From positions 254,985 through 318,984 of the forward strand of contig VZSF01001148.1 of the NCBI GenBank assembly GCA_013398295.1: a stretch of DNA of 64,000 nt, read 5' to 3'. The translations under genes were made by a program, and so were the position numbers. Shown here piece by piece: positions 1 to 13,400 of the stretch. The DNA is from Chionis minor (lineage: Eukaryota > Chordata > Aves > Charadriiformes > Chionididae). Below the pieces are notes generated by a model. That model had not been told where the DNA came from. It was given only the letters and a program-made list of their open reading frames with translations, and made no database searches. Every line of letters starts with the position of its first letter. The first letter of the stretch is position 1.

Positions 1-183
1 CCCCCCACATTAGGAAACAAGACCAGATCTTCCCACAGCACAAAACAGCAGCCAGCCTAGCCAAAAATTTGAAATCTGCATTGCCACGGAGATGCAGAGG
101 AGTATACTGTAGCCTGTAACACAGGCTATTATTGTCTAGCAGGAGACAAAGTGGAGAGAGTGAAGTGTCCTGCTCTTGCAGAG

Positions 184-858
184 TGTCCTGGTTTGAGCAA
201 CACAGGATTAATTTATCTTTCAGTACTTTTACTTTTCAGTAAGGTCTCCTCTAATGCTAGGGAAAACTGCATTTTCAGAAGGCACTAGTGTCTGAATTTG
301 TGAAAATATTTACTTTATAGCCAGCTATGTTAAGTGGGTTTCAAGGTCTCAGTGTTTTCAAGTTAGCCAGGTGCGGGGACAAGGAGGAGCAAGACCTGGC
401 AACTTGACCCAAGCTGGCCAATGAAATTATTTCATACCATGAACATCACATTCAATATAATTTATAAAGTTTGACAAGCAGTTTCTCCTCTTCTGTGACA
501 GCTGTGATCCTGACAACTTCTTGCCCCAGTGCTGGACACCTACAGCTTTCCTCCCAAAGCTGTAGCACTTGCAGTGTCCGATATTTGCTGCCCACTGCTG
601 GGAGTGCACAGCTTCCTACTGATATTATTGGCTGAGTATAATCCTTGTATATTTTACACTGGTGTAGGGATCAGTATCAGTTCTTTAGTATTATTAACGT
701 TAATTTAGTATCATTCTATTAAATCTGTTTATATTTCAACCCTCGGGTTTCCTTGTTTTTTTCCCCCCCCAATTCCCCTTCCCAGGTGGAAAGAGGTCAT
801 CCACTGATAGAATTGTCTAAACAACAATAAATTGTTGTGGGTCCTTCAAACCCTAACA
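184..858 (+). mobile_element. solo LTR of an avian endogenous retrovirus, with target-site duplication
   Basis: It begins TGTCCTGGTTTGAG and ends CCTAACA, flanked by identical 5-bp repeats CAGAG at 179-183 and 859-863. The order of sequence blocks follows the avian LTR type: ACTTGACCCAAGCTGGCCAA upstream, a TATAAA at 463-468, and ATTAAA at 718-723 followed by a T/C-rich tail. No internal retroviral genes are present, so this is a solo LTR left by recombination. It sits in a CEP192 intron, antisense to the gene. The sequence is diverged, suggesting an old insertion. Confidence 0.82.
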
Positions 859-1347
859 CAGAGCACGTTAAACTTGCTATAAAACAAGTTCAGCTTCTTG
901 TTTGAACAGCCAGCTGTTCCACTTGAACAGTGGAATACACTTCCATCTTCGCAGCAGGAAGGATTAAGCAACACAACCTTTTTGCTATCTGCTGCCCTGT
1001 GCTCTCAAATCAGACGACAGAGAGGCAGCAGCCCATGGGTCAGTGAGGAGAGGCAGGAGGGAGAAAAAAACCAAAATGAAGAAAGAAAACCAAACACAAA
1101 TCCGCACCACTAAATAAATAAAATGCCACATCTATCCCAGAAGCATTTTTGTTGATACCATTATAACTCTATCAGATTAGTACCCTGCAAAAAAATTTTA
1201 TTTCCTGACTAACCAAAGATTTCCTGGGAATGTTACATCTAATGTCCAGGGTACGTTTCTTAATAGACATATAACAAAGTGTTTTGGTATTAAAATTCAG
1301 CATCACAAGAAATTAACTTTTACATACAGCAAGTTTACCATACTTAC

Positions 1348-1473
1348 AGCATTAATAATGAGTCGAATTGGCACAAAAGCATGAGTTTTGTTGATAAGTT
1401 TCAGTGGAAGAGCCTTCCAACTGCCAGAAGTCAAGTCACCAAAATCCAGATAATCTCTTTTTCCTGTTTCCAC
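1348..1473 (-). CDS. CEP192: CEP192 coding exon 20, Spd-2 domain; last exon in window
   Basis: Residues 1509-1550, 42 codons. [20 protein letters not shown] and [10 protein letters not shown] match human. Donor AATGCT|GTAAGT. No further exon is visible to the left, where an LTR fills most of the intron. The remaining roughly 950 residues must lie beyond position 1. Confidence 0.96.
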
Positions 1474-4400
1474 CTGATTTTAAGGCAAAGTAGAACTTGT
1501 AAAGAAGGAAAACCTCGAAAACACACTATCAATCAAAAGCACCAGGAAAGTAAGGATGTTATTCACCTATTCCAGCCTCTTAATTCTATACCCACATACA
1601 AAACACACCTCCTACCAAGGGCAGGACTCTAAGAAACATGTTTCGTTTGATACCAAAAGGGATTACATCCAATTGGCTATCTCCCACATATTTTGCCTCA
1701 ATCAATTAAGCCAAACTTAGTACAATATTTATCCACCAAAACCCAGTACACAACAAAATTATTTTGGCTAATTTAAAATAAAAATAAATTTAAACTACGA
1801 TTATTGCTGGCAAGTAAGAAACTTCAGTTAAAATGTTATTTTAGCAAGTTAAAAGTGAAGAAAATAACTAAGAAGTAGTTAACTTTTTGGTAGCATAAAA
1901 ACACTCAAGTGTCTTGTTCTACTTATCTGGTCCTTTTTTCAGTCTCAGGAATATAATGAGGCATGCGGAGATCTAGCATAGGGTTTAATTTTTATATAAA
2001 TATGAAGCAAGTTTGAATAAACTATACCATGAAGAACATGGAGAGTGATGGATCTTTGCCAAACTACATATACAAAAATGCATTAAAAAAAGTTTATGGA
2101 AGAAGCATAAAAACATTTATATCCATTCATGTGTATTCAACTAGAATATTATTACTTTAAAACATATACTTAGCCCAAACCAGATTAATAGACCACTTTA
2201 AAATGGAAAAAAATTGTTAGCTGTGGTTAGTGACTGAAAATTTTACTTTTATGAGCGATGTCACAGACTATCACATAAGTTGTTCAGTTGCCTCCAAAAG
2301 TACCATCAAGCCCATTTCAGCCTGTCCGTACTCTTAAATTTAGGACTACAGAAAGCCAGATTTAATTCTTAATGTCACTCTGTCTCCCACCTAGTTGTTC
2401 TTCATGATAAGACATATGACAAAGCATTTTATACATACACTTCCTTTTGATTTTTAATTAGTCCAAAATAAGAAAATATTCTCTACAGTCATAAATAAGC
2501 TGAACATAGTAAGAAACCAAAAGAAAGCCTACTTGATGTAAAAAATAAAGAAATCCTTACAACTGGAAAGGAATGCTTTTTGTTACATTTCAATGCCCAA
2601 TGATATCCAACATAGTAGACACTTAGGAAGTATTTGATGTTTAAGATCACATCCATTCTTTTAATACTGAAAAAGCAAAACTTTTTAATTCATTTTTTTC
2701 AAACAGCTGCACAATAATTCTTCATTTCCAGCTAGGTGCTTTTCTACAGCTAAAATATCCTAGTTATATAAGCTCATCATAAACATTCTCCTATATTCCC
2801 CCACCATTCCAAACATAAGATATTTCAGGTTCCTTTGAGAAACAACCTTACATTCCTGTTCTTTTCTAGTGTCATTGAACTAACCCTAAAATTCTAACAA
2901 CAACAAAAAAACCCACCCACACAATAAGCAGTGACTTACTTCTAAATGAGGATTTTCAGCGACTGCTGTCAGAACTACCCTACTTGCCAAAGCTTCTGCC
3001 TGAACAATTGTCTCGGCATCTGCAGAAACCGGCCAAGATGAAACATTGAGAATACACTGAAAGATCCCCGAATGACAAGGTAAGAACAGTATTTTCACAT
3101 CATTGGTAGAATAGGGTCCTATGATGGTTTTGTTCTTGAAAACCAGACATTGATACTTCACAGGATCCACCTGAAAAACAAAACCTTTGTCACTTTCAAC
3201 AAACCTTTTGCCAGACCACAACTTCTTTCAAAACACCACATTTATCCAGCACCACCGCTCAACATAGACATTCTTTATATGGTTTGGCTCAATATTAATT
3301 ATTGCATCTTCATATTCACGTCCTACTTCCATCTCACTCAACTCTAGGACCTTTAAAGAGCTGGATAGGTCAGCCTGACACTTGCTAACGTTTCTTTCCA
3401 GCATCTAGTGAAAAATTAACACTGGGATTATAGTATTTATTATATTTGAAAGTGAATTCATAAGTAAAGCCCTGATTTTTGAGAAAGAACAGCAGCAAAA
3501 TAAATTAGCAAAGCCAATTCTACTTGGTGCTTTCTGCCATCAGAGATGGGAGGAAGTATAGTGCAAGAGTAATGGAAAGGTCAGCAGATGGAGGTCACCG
3601 GTAAATCCTAATGCAGATGCCTTAAGGTTTCTGTTATGAACACAGAGATAATCTTGAAGCAGGAGAGACAGACCACAAGTCATACTTAGTGTATCCGAGT
3701 TACCTTGACTGAAAATATTGGTTTTTACTTACATCGTGCAGCAAACAAATTAAGTGTGTATTTTTATTCAGTGAAACAACTGTAAACGGGCGTGTCAACT
3801 GTAAAGTAATTTCATGAAAAAAATCACCTCCTGGTAGAACAGAATCTCAGGTTTGAAGAGCTGCACAGAATTGTGGTTTGGTGTTTCTTAAAGAGGAAAT
3901 ATTCAGAGCAAATGAAAGTAAAACCAGAAGTCACACTCCTGGAAAGACACGTGCTACACCTGTTGGAAAAATATACCTAAGGATATAAATAAGGATTTGT
4001 AAGACTTACAAGCACCAATATATAAAGTGAATTATTGTCCATTATTTCTCAGTAATAAGGATCATCAAACAAAACCTGCAAGAACCAGACTTAAAAAAAG
4101 GAAAAAAAAGCAGTAGTGCATAGAATCCACAACTCAACTGAACTGCGGACAACACTACACAATTTCAAAAGATTAACTGGACAAAGAGCAGTCCACCAAA
4201 AACTAATAAGAACAGAAATAAAATCTAGCTCAAAAGTTTCCAAGCATCAAACTGCCAGAAACTCAGAGCACTATGCCTGTTCTGTTGTTATATTCTTCTC
4301 CACTAAGAGTATTCATCAGTAAAGGAAATTAAATTTTACTGATGAACCTTTAATCTAACTCATTCTCACATTCTTGAGATCTTCTACCTCTGGAACTATT

Positions 4401-7400
4401 ACTATAATGAGGGAAGTAGCCGCTGTTTAATAAAATTAAAGCGCAAGATGCCCAATCTGTGGCCTACAAACTACATACAACCCACAGAACAACCCATCAA
4501 GCTTGAAGCTTGCTCCAAATAGTTCTCTTTCTCTGCCACAAAAGATCTCCTAATTTCAAGAAAAATGGGAGCAAACTGCAGAAAATGTGTCAGCAGTAAC
4601 AGTCCTCAGAACAGATGCTTTCTTTCCTAGGACTGACTTTTTTTGCATACAAAGGTGGGAATAAATAAGCAGTAAATTCAAGCCTACCACACTTTACATA
4701 AACAAAACAATTCTATAAGTCAATCCCATCACGTGGCATTTACCTGTCTATGCCTACTTGCTGGCCTGGCTGAAGGAGGGTAGCACTGCTTTTGTGCATG
4801 TTAACTATAAAATGGGAAAAACCTACAAATCCGTACAGATTTTACATGTGACATCTGTTAAGATTACAGTTATAGAAATAATGCTTTATTTAAAAAAAAC
4901 AACACACGACTCTTACCTTTTCCCCATTAACTGAAACACTGAGTATTCCAATGCTGACCTGCAACCAGCGTTCAGTTGGATTAAAAATGCTAAGAACCGT
5001 CTGTGATGCAATTCCCACGCAACAGGCATTAGGGAACTTCAATTCTTCTGGTACCTTCACATGTCCTTTGAAAGAAAATATGGTCCTGTTAGTTCCAAAT
5101 ACCCAGAAGCAAATCAGCACTCATGCTCCCACCATGTCTAGTTTATAAACCGATTTGACAAATGCTTCGTTATGGCAAGGAAATATTTGACTCCTACAGT
5201 TTTCATAAGACTGTTTTCCACAAGCCTAATACTCTGCATTTCGCTCACTTGTTGCTAATTTGCATCTTACCTGGCATTCTACTGTCACAAACGAGAATAC
5301 TTACTGAAACAGCACATCCCATGCAGACACTAACCCACAAAGTGCATATATACACCTTACATAAAATACAGTGTTCACAATTTAATCATTACTAGCCCAA
5401 CTCAGAAAATTTGATCATCAGTATTACAACATCTTTAGAACATTTACACTGACAAAAAGCAAAATCTTTTTTTACCAGAGTACAACTGTTACCTAAAAAG
5501 GTGTTCAGGCATTTTTTGCTACATAAGATACTGAGTACTCCTAGAGTAGATTTTTGCTGTAGAAGTATGGTCAAAAAGTTATCACCAAATCAAAAAGAAA
5601 TCCTGCTTCAAATATTTTACTTCCAGGAAGTCTGTCCTTCTAAAATATTTTAAAATAACTCTTTCAGGGGAATTGCAATATTATAATGACAACTCAAATG
5701 GAGGTGAGAGTTCTTTGTCATGCTGAGGATCAATCTTCATTACATTCAGAAACCCACTAAGAGGTACTCGTGTCAAATTAAAAATTTGACTCATCAGTTA
5801 CACCTAATCACCTGAAGTAGTTTGTTATTTGAGCAACAAGCTTTATCTTAAAGCCACGCTCTCATTCCCCCCCCCAAAAAAGGTAAAAACATAACTAAGG
5901 CTAGCATCACTGGAAATTAAAGTTCAAAACCTCAAGTTTAGACTACACAGGCACTAACAAGATCAATTTTTTACAACAATCAATAAACAGAAAATAACCA
6001 ATAACTATCACCAATTCAAACCTTCAACTCCACTAGCTTGTCTTTTCATATGAAAAAAATTAGCCAGAAAAAAGTATAGCAAACAAACAGCTAAAGAGAT
6101 CATAGGTTAAAAGAAGTCTTTAAAATGAAACACTAAGTTGTATTACTTAGGTTTAGAGCTAAGTCAAGATACAGAGAAATAGCAGAAAGTACAGAAGGAA
6201 CCTGGCAACTTGTCTTTCCCTTTCATAACAAGAAGACAGCTTAAGCCCTACAAGCTTCTCCTGAGATTTTTTTTGGCTTTACTGACTGCTAATACCAGGT
6301 TAGGCTGAAGACAGAAGTGTCATGTACTTTCTAGATAAAATACAACTGAATTTCCAGAGCATGACTTGTCTTGCCTAGCATGAACTGCAGATGGGATTTC
6401 TCTTCCTCCTATGAAAGACAGTTCTACATCCTTGAAGCAAACTGAATGCTGAAGAAGAATGTTGGAATTCTTCTCGATTATGAAAAATTTCTTTTAAGAC
6501 CCTTAGTGGGACTATAAAGAACAGACACTGAATTCAAAGAATGTCATTAAATAAGGAAAACTAGTACTACCTTTTTTAGAATAACAAAGCTTGCATAAAG
6601 AATCATCATGGTTACGCTTAGTAGTCATCATCATCATCACTATTCTTGTCCACAGCTGCATTTTAAAAACACTCTAAAAAACATACTTACCAATACCAGG
6701 TGACTTTGTCAACTCCCACTCATTTCCAACAGCTCCAAGAGGTTGGCCAGTACATGATTTTATATTTAAGATATTCTTGTTCCAGGAAGTAGAGTGTGGA
6801 TTACAAAGTGAGGCTGCAGCCAGAGAGCCAGGACCAATATTCGGACCTAAAGGAATTCCTACCATAAGTGGATTCTCAACATGTCCTGCTGGGATACCGG
6901 AACAAGGAAGCCCCCCTGGAAGACCAAAACCTGCAGAGCTGCAACCATGAAACTGAGATAAAACTGTATTTCCAGTAGAGGGTATATTGCCCAGATGCTG
7001 TTGTGCAAATGGTGTCGTTGCAAGAGAACGTCCTGTAAGCAACGTGGGAACAGAAGAAGAAATTGCTTGACTCTCAGAGGTAGGGACATGGGATTTAAAG
7101 CTTGGAATAGGAACATATTGTTCAGCAGATGAGTTTTGATTAAATGGCATATAAGTGCTTAATCCAGGATATACAGGTAATACATTCAAGGATGGTAATC
7201 CTTGTCTCTGTGCTTTGCTTGTTTGATCCTGACATACTTCTTGTGCCTCAACATTAACAGAAAGTGGCTGAAAGACGCAGAATTTACTTGGTAAAGCCGA
7301 TTTAACATGGTCCAGCTCTTTATGATTTGCTGTTGCATTTGAAGGAATAGATGAAAGCTGCTTTTCATTCTTCGCAAAACCTTCTTTGGACAATTCTTGA

Positions 7401-10400
7401 CACAGTACATCATCAAGCTTTCTTTTAAGACCTGCAAGTTCGTTTTCTTGTAATTTCTGGTCAATACCAAGCAGTGCTTCTTTTCTATTTCTTTGACATG
7501 AGTTGTCTTCTACATTTTCATTTGCATGTTCCTGCAAAGGAGTTGGGCTGGCTCGAATTATTGTGGTGCTCAGCTCACTAGCATTTTCACTCTAGGAAAC
7601 AAATATAATATGCAATATTACAAATTTTAGAAAAGCAAATAGGGTACATAAAACAGGACAGACCTAAATACTGGAATTGCCATCCAATATAAATATAAAT
7701 CAAGTTTGTCAAGTCTTGTCTGAAATTTTGCTTTTGTAACATCTGTGGCTCCTCACCTTGGGAAAAAAACCAAAAACCTGAGACTTCAACCTGCTTGCTG
7801 TCTAAAGTCACATTCTAGCTAGGTGTACTGGGTCTGGCTGGGATAGAGTTAGTTTTCTTCATAGTAGCCACTATGGTACTGTATTTTCAGACCTGTGACC
7901 AAAACAATGTTGGTAACACACCAGTGTTTTAGCTGTCGCTAAGCAGTGCTTGCATTGTCTCAAGGCCTTCTCCATTTCTCACTCTGACACTCCAGAGAGT
8001 AGGCTGGGGTGGGCAAGAGGTGGGGAGGGGACATGGTCAGGACAGCTGACCCCAACTGACCAAAGAGAGAATCCATACCATGTAATATGCTCAGTAATAA
8101 AACGGCAGGGGAATTTTTCCAAAGTAGCTGTTGCTTGGAGACTGGCTGGGCATTGGTCTGCTGGTAGCGAGTGATTGCCCTGAACCAAGTCATTAATCAA
8201 AAATTATTAGTTTAAGATACATGAAAAAGTACTGATACAAACACTTGCTTTGTGCACTCACACAAAGAAATCATTCAAGCCCAAAGACCTTCCATTTTGC
8301 CAAGTGTGCATGGTGTAGATGGAATGAATGCACCTTATCCTCACACTCCAGGCATTTCTGTACTTCAAACCAAGAGAAAAAGTACTAACCGGAAGTCATC
8401 ATACACACAAATGTGTTTCAAGGAATCTCCTACTGGGTTAACTGTCAAGAGCAGAAGTGATTACACTCTCTCATACACTGTTCGTGGCTACTCATAAGTG
8501 CATTGGCGCTAATCAGTGGAGGAGGATTGACCATGAGAGAACCACCCTCCTGTAACTGGCATCCTATGTGTCCGTCTTCACAATCCACTGGTTGGAATTC
8601 CAGGTATTTCCCCTACCAATCTGAAAAAATGAAAGCGTTCTTTAGATGTGCTACAAAGGTTAATTTCTTCTTGTGAAGTACATCCAGATCACAGATTCCG
8701 TTTTCAAAAATGGAGTTTCAAAATCATTTTTAAAAGTTTCAAAACCAAAACTAGGCAACGTGGTTTCAAAGCAATCAGGCATCATCTCAGGACAGGTATA
8801 CCTAGAGAACTCTGATGCAGGAAGAAAAGAGCTACACAAAAGGATGAAGAGTATCTACAATATAAAGCAATTGTTCAGCTTAAGTAAATAGGACTCGGCA
8901 GGCAGGGAAAGGCACCTGAAAGAAGGGGAAAGAACAGTAAGTAGCTCTTTGCATTGTTGTAGAAGAGTAAACTACAAGTTACAATGCTTTAAAAAGGGTA
9001 TTCAGGACAGCTGCCTGAGGTGAGATAGCTCACCAGGCCAAATCAACCAAACAAGAAATTAAAAAAAAAAATTAAAAATCATGCATCTTTGACAACCTGA
9101 CCTTAGTGTTAGAGGGAGAGGGCACTACTGGTTGAACAGATTGTGCTAGAGGAAGTATTCAGATCTGAAGAGAACACCAATGCAAACATTCTTGTCTGTA
9201 AGCTTCAGGCAAGGGACATGAAAGTGGCTCTTAAAAGTACAAATGAGACGAAGATCTCTTCGTCTATCTCTCTCAGCATAATAGACTACTAACCCAAAGG
9301 AATAAATTAACACTGCAGCCTTATAAATGGGATTTATAAATGTACTCACAATACAAACATAAAACTTTGGCAAAGTACTTGAGGATCTCCTTGGTAAACT
9401 ACCCTGGGGAACAAAGACTACTCATACAGTAACATCTCTTCAAGACAGAAGGGCAAGCTAGTATGCAGCCAGTTACATCAAAGCATCAAGAGCCACCCGT
9501 TTGCATGAGATGACAGGAATCTAGAACCTTATGCATTTCAAACGTGAAACAGACCCAAGAACTGATGCTACGCCAGCGCTGACTGCAAGCAAATACCCAT
9601 TTGCCCTTAGGTTCCTTGCTACAGGACTCCAATTCCCACTGGAAACATCAAGACAGAGAAGAACAGATATTCCCTGTGTAACTTGAGCAGTTAGACTAGA
9701 ACAAAATGGGCTACAGGCCAGAACACAAGCTTCCTTCTTCTTGATGCTTTCAGCATGAAGGAACATTGCTGCTGGTGTTCCTATAGGAGGAAGAGAAGGT
9801 TTCACTAAGCTTTCACAAGCTCCTCCCAACGCAAATAAAAAAAAAAGCACAATAAGAGAGCACTTCTATTTCCTGTGTTAGAGGAATCCACAACTGAAAT
9901 ACATCACAAAATAAACGTAACCACTCAGATTTACTCAGATATGGATATAGTCAGAGAGGCTTTTCAGCTTTTGTTTGTTTCAAGTTCGACTCACATTTTC
10001 ATGCACTTTAGAAGGGGAAAGGCATAACAGAAAGATTCCAGATTCCAAGAGACCTATGGATTTTGATAAAAGAACGCCAGTTATCTTCATCAGCATGAGA
10101 CTAAGTCTGAACAGAAGTTTCACTCTCAGAGTACAGTCTTTGCTAAAGCAGTAAGAACAGTCAGAATAACTGTCAGAGGTAGAAAATGATAGCTTCATTC
10201 CTGAAAAAAGAAGTTAAGGCTAAAATATGTATTTATAAACATTTCTCCAGAGAAAAAAAAAAATCTCTTAACAGCTGAAGTCAAGCAGAAAGGGAGCCTC
10301 AGGAGTGGAAAACAGATATAGATCCTACAAACTTCTACTGGGATACTGCACAGCATTCCAATAACAGAATGATGTAACAAGGAATTGAGGAAAAAATGAA

Positions 10401-13400
10401 AGGGGAAAAATACACCCAGTATAACTTTTCTTGAAAATTAGCAGTTGAGTGTTTTACTACACTAAAGCTTGTGCACTTAACACAATCTATTTCAGAATTT
10501 AAATTTCTCAAACTCAGGAGTCGAGGAGCAGAATACCTTTTCCCTAGGCACAGCACATACTCAACAGTCCCGAAACCCTTATAGTTTTTCTAATTTAAAA
10601 TTATTTCATCTATTTAAAGGTGTGGTTTGGGGGTGAAGGGTAGGGGTTGTTTTGTATGTTTGTTTTAAAGAAAGAGAATTAATACATATTTACAGTTAAA
10701 AAAAAATTTTCTTACCCAGTATGTCTCTGGATTATGTGTTACAGCTGTGTTCTTAAGGGTACTGTCAGATGCAGAGATATATGTTAATCTGCTCATGCCA
10801 GGACTTGAGTAAACTGACTGAGGCAGTACACTCTCTTTGCAAGAAGACTCCTGATAACGTGATGTGCAAGTAAAGTCGGTTTCAGACCTGAAAAACAGAT
10901 TCAAAGTATGTCAGTATTAGAGTCTATTTCTAACGCTGCCCCCAAGAAAATCAAAGCTACACATTAGCTATACTACTCTAGAAGTCAACTTACATAGCCA
11001 TTCTGTTTAGTACAGTCAGTAGAAATGGGAAATCTGCTCTCAGTTAACGTTTACAAGTTCTACCTTTGATGCACATAAAACTCATTTCCATTGGATACAC
11101 ATTAATAAGGCAAAGCGTCAGAGTTCTACAACTGAACTCAGTTGCTAAGGTAACAGAACCAACACAACAACTTATTAAAAGAAAAAAGGTGAAACAATAT
11201 ACTTGTATCTAACTAGATGGAAGAATGTCAAATGAAATCATTCAACATCCCAGGTGTCACACATTAGTATTTCCTATTCATTGCTGAGATTCTCTTCGTT
11301 TCACACACCTGAAAACACAGGATCTCTCACCACTTTGTCAAGCAAGAAGAGACAACAAAAACAATTAAAGTCACTGACAATTTTAACTAGAAATCCTAAT
11401 CTATATAACACACTTGCAAAAATACACATACTTCTGTACATTTTAACTTTTGAGAAATACCAGACAGCCTGTAATTCTAATATCACGTGCAACACACCAA
11501 CTGCAGTTAGGTAGCAGTGACCTTAAAAGTTAAGACAAAGAAATCAGTTGCCTCTTCTTTCTATGAGCACGTACATAGTATTGGCTACTGGCCTTGTTTA
11601 TATGTTTAAGACTACACAATCAACTTAGTTGCAATTTTATAGTTTATATAACACTTATTATTATGGGAGCTCATTAAAAAACACTGCCCTTTCAGTTGCT
11701 AGGAAAGCCTTAAATCTTAGGCACAAAATGCAGTTTCAAAATGTGAAGCCATTAACAGCAATACAAATATTTCTGCCCATCCTCTCTCACAACTAGCAGT
11801 GGTATGAATCAGAGAACCAACCTGAGTGAAATAATTACTATTTAAAAAAACCCACACATCTTCATTGGCCTATACAACCTCAAGCTTTGTTATCATGTAA
11901 TTAACATCATAACCCCCAAGCAAATAGCTTTATTTCTAATAAATTAATTACATTAGAACAACAATTGATAACTATGGGATTTTATAGCTCCATCAACAAA
12001 AAGTTTTAGGTATCTGAGGTATATGACTAGCTAACAGGCTGAATATTTTGTATTCTTGCATTACTGTAAAATCTTGAAAAGAAACAGCAACATTCCTATC
12101 CAGCATTTCTGTTTCATCAGGGCAGTGAGGAAAATGAAAGGTTAGCAATTGCGAAGACTGCTTCCCCATATATATAATAAAAGCAAACAGAAAGCAGCCT
12201 TAGCCTAATAAAGATCTTTTGCAAGCTGAGTTCAAGCACAACATTAAACTAAAACTTGATCCCTCAAAAATCCTCATGAAGCATTAATTATTCTTATAAC
12301 CTGCACCAAGAAGTTTACCCTGAAAATGCTGTTCCAGAAGTCTCACTAGGAGAAGAGTGGATTAGTGGTGAAGTTGAAGGTCTGAAGCTATACTGCTCAT
12401 CCTCCTGAGGCTGCAAGTCGCATTCACGTAGAATGACTTTATGCTCTGGTAAATAAACAGAATTTAATAGCAGTATTTATTTAAACACAGGGAATGAGTC
12501 TGCCATCAAGAAAAGCCTTTTCAACAACTGGTTACATTTATACAGGTTTACCTACCAGTACTCCTCTGGGAAGTTGGGGAGAGCTTCTCAAAAGTTACAT
12601 GTTTTGCATTCCCACTGCAAGCGGTGCCGGCATCTTTGCTTCTCTTCTCAATTTTTGCATTTTGCCGCTTTTCATCATTGTTCAATTTCTGCGTAGACTT
12701 TGCTTGCATAGGACTTACTGAGACATAGTTACTAGACTGCTTGGCAGGTTTTAAGTTGCTGAGTGATAGAGTGTTTCCTGTACTTCTTTCCGCCAAATCA
12801 TTACATGGTTCAGGAACAGCATTTGGTGCTTGATCTACTGTTTCCTTGTCTTCCCTGACACAACATCTACTAGTGAGATCGTTGGTTTGGTAAGTAGGCA
12901 GACTTCTCTGTGCCGCTTCCATTTTTGCTGCTAAAGGAATTCCACATGTCTGTGCTTCATTTCCAGCAGGTGAGGTTTGGGTATTGAGCATGTCTGATGC
13001 AAGATCAGACTGTAAATGTTTATTATTTACCAAATCTGACAACTTTTCTGAATACTCGACACTATTTGCAGTTATGTCTTCATGGTTGGGAACACCAGAC
13101 AGACCAGAGAAATTCTGAATAACATTTTCCTCATTAAAATAATCCAGAAATTGCTTCTCTGTTTCTTGCTGCTTGCTATGATTATTTATCAAGTCTTCTA
13201 CAAGAGTATCCTCATTTTTATCTTTACCCAGTAAAAAAGTATCAAGCATAAGGTTCTGAGCAGATGCTTCATGTTTTACAATACTCTCATATTCACTTTC
13301 ATGTCCAATCTCATCTGTTTTTTTGAGGTATTTTTCCATATCAAACACACTATTTTCCACATTGCTGGATAACACCTGATTAGCAGAGAGTTCCGACTCT

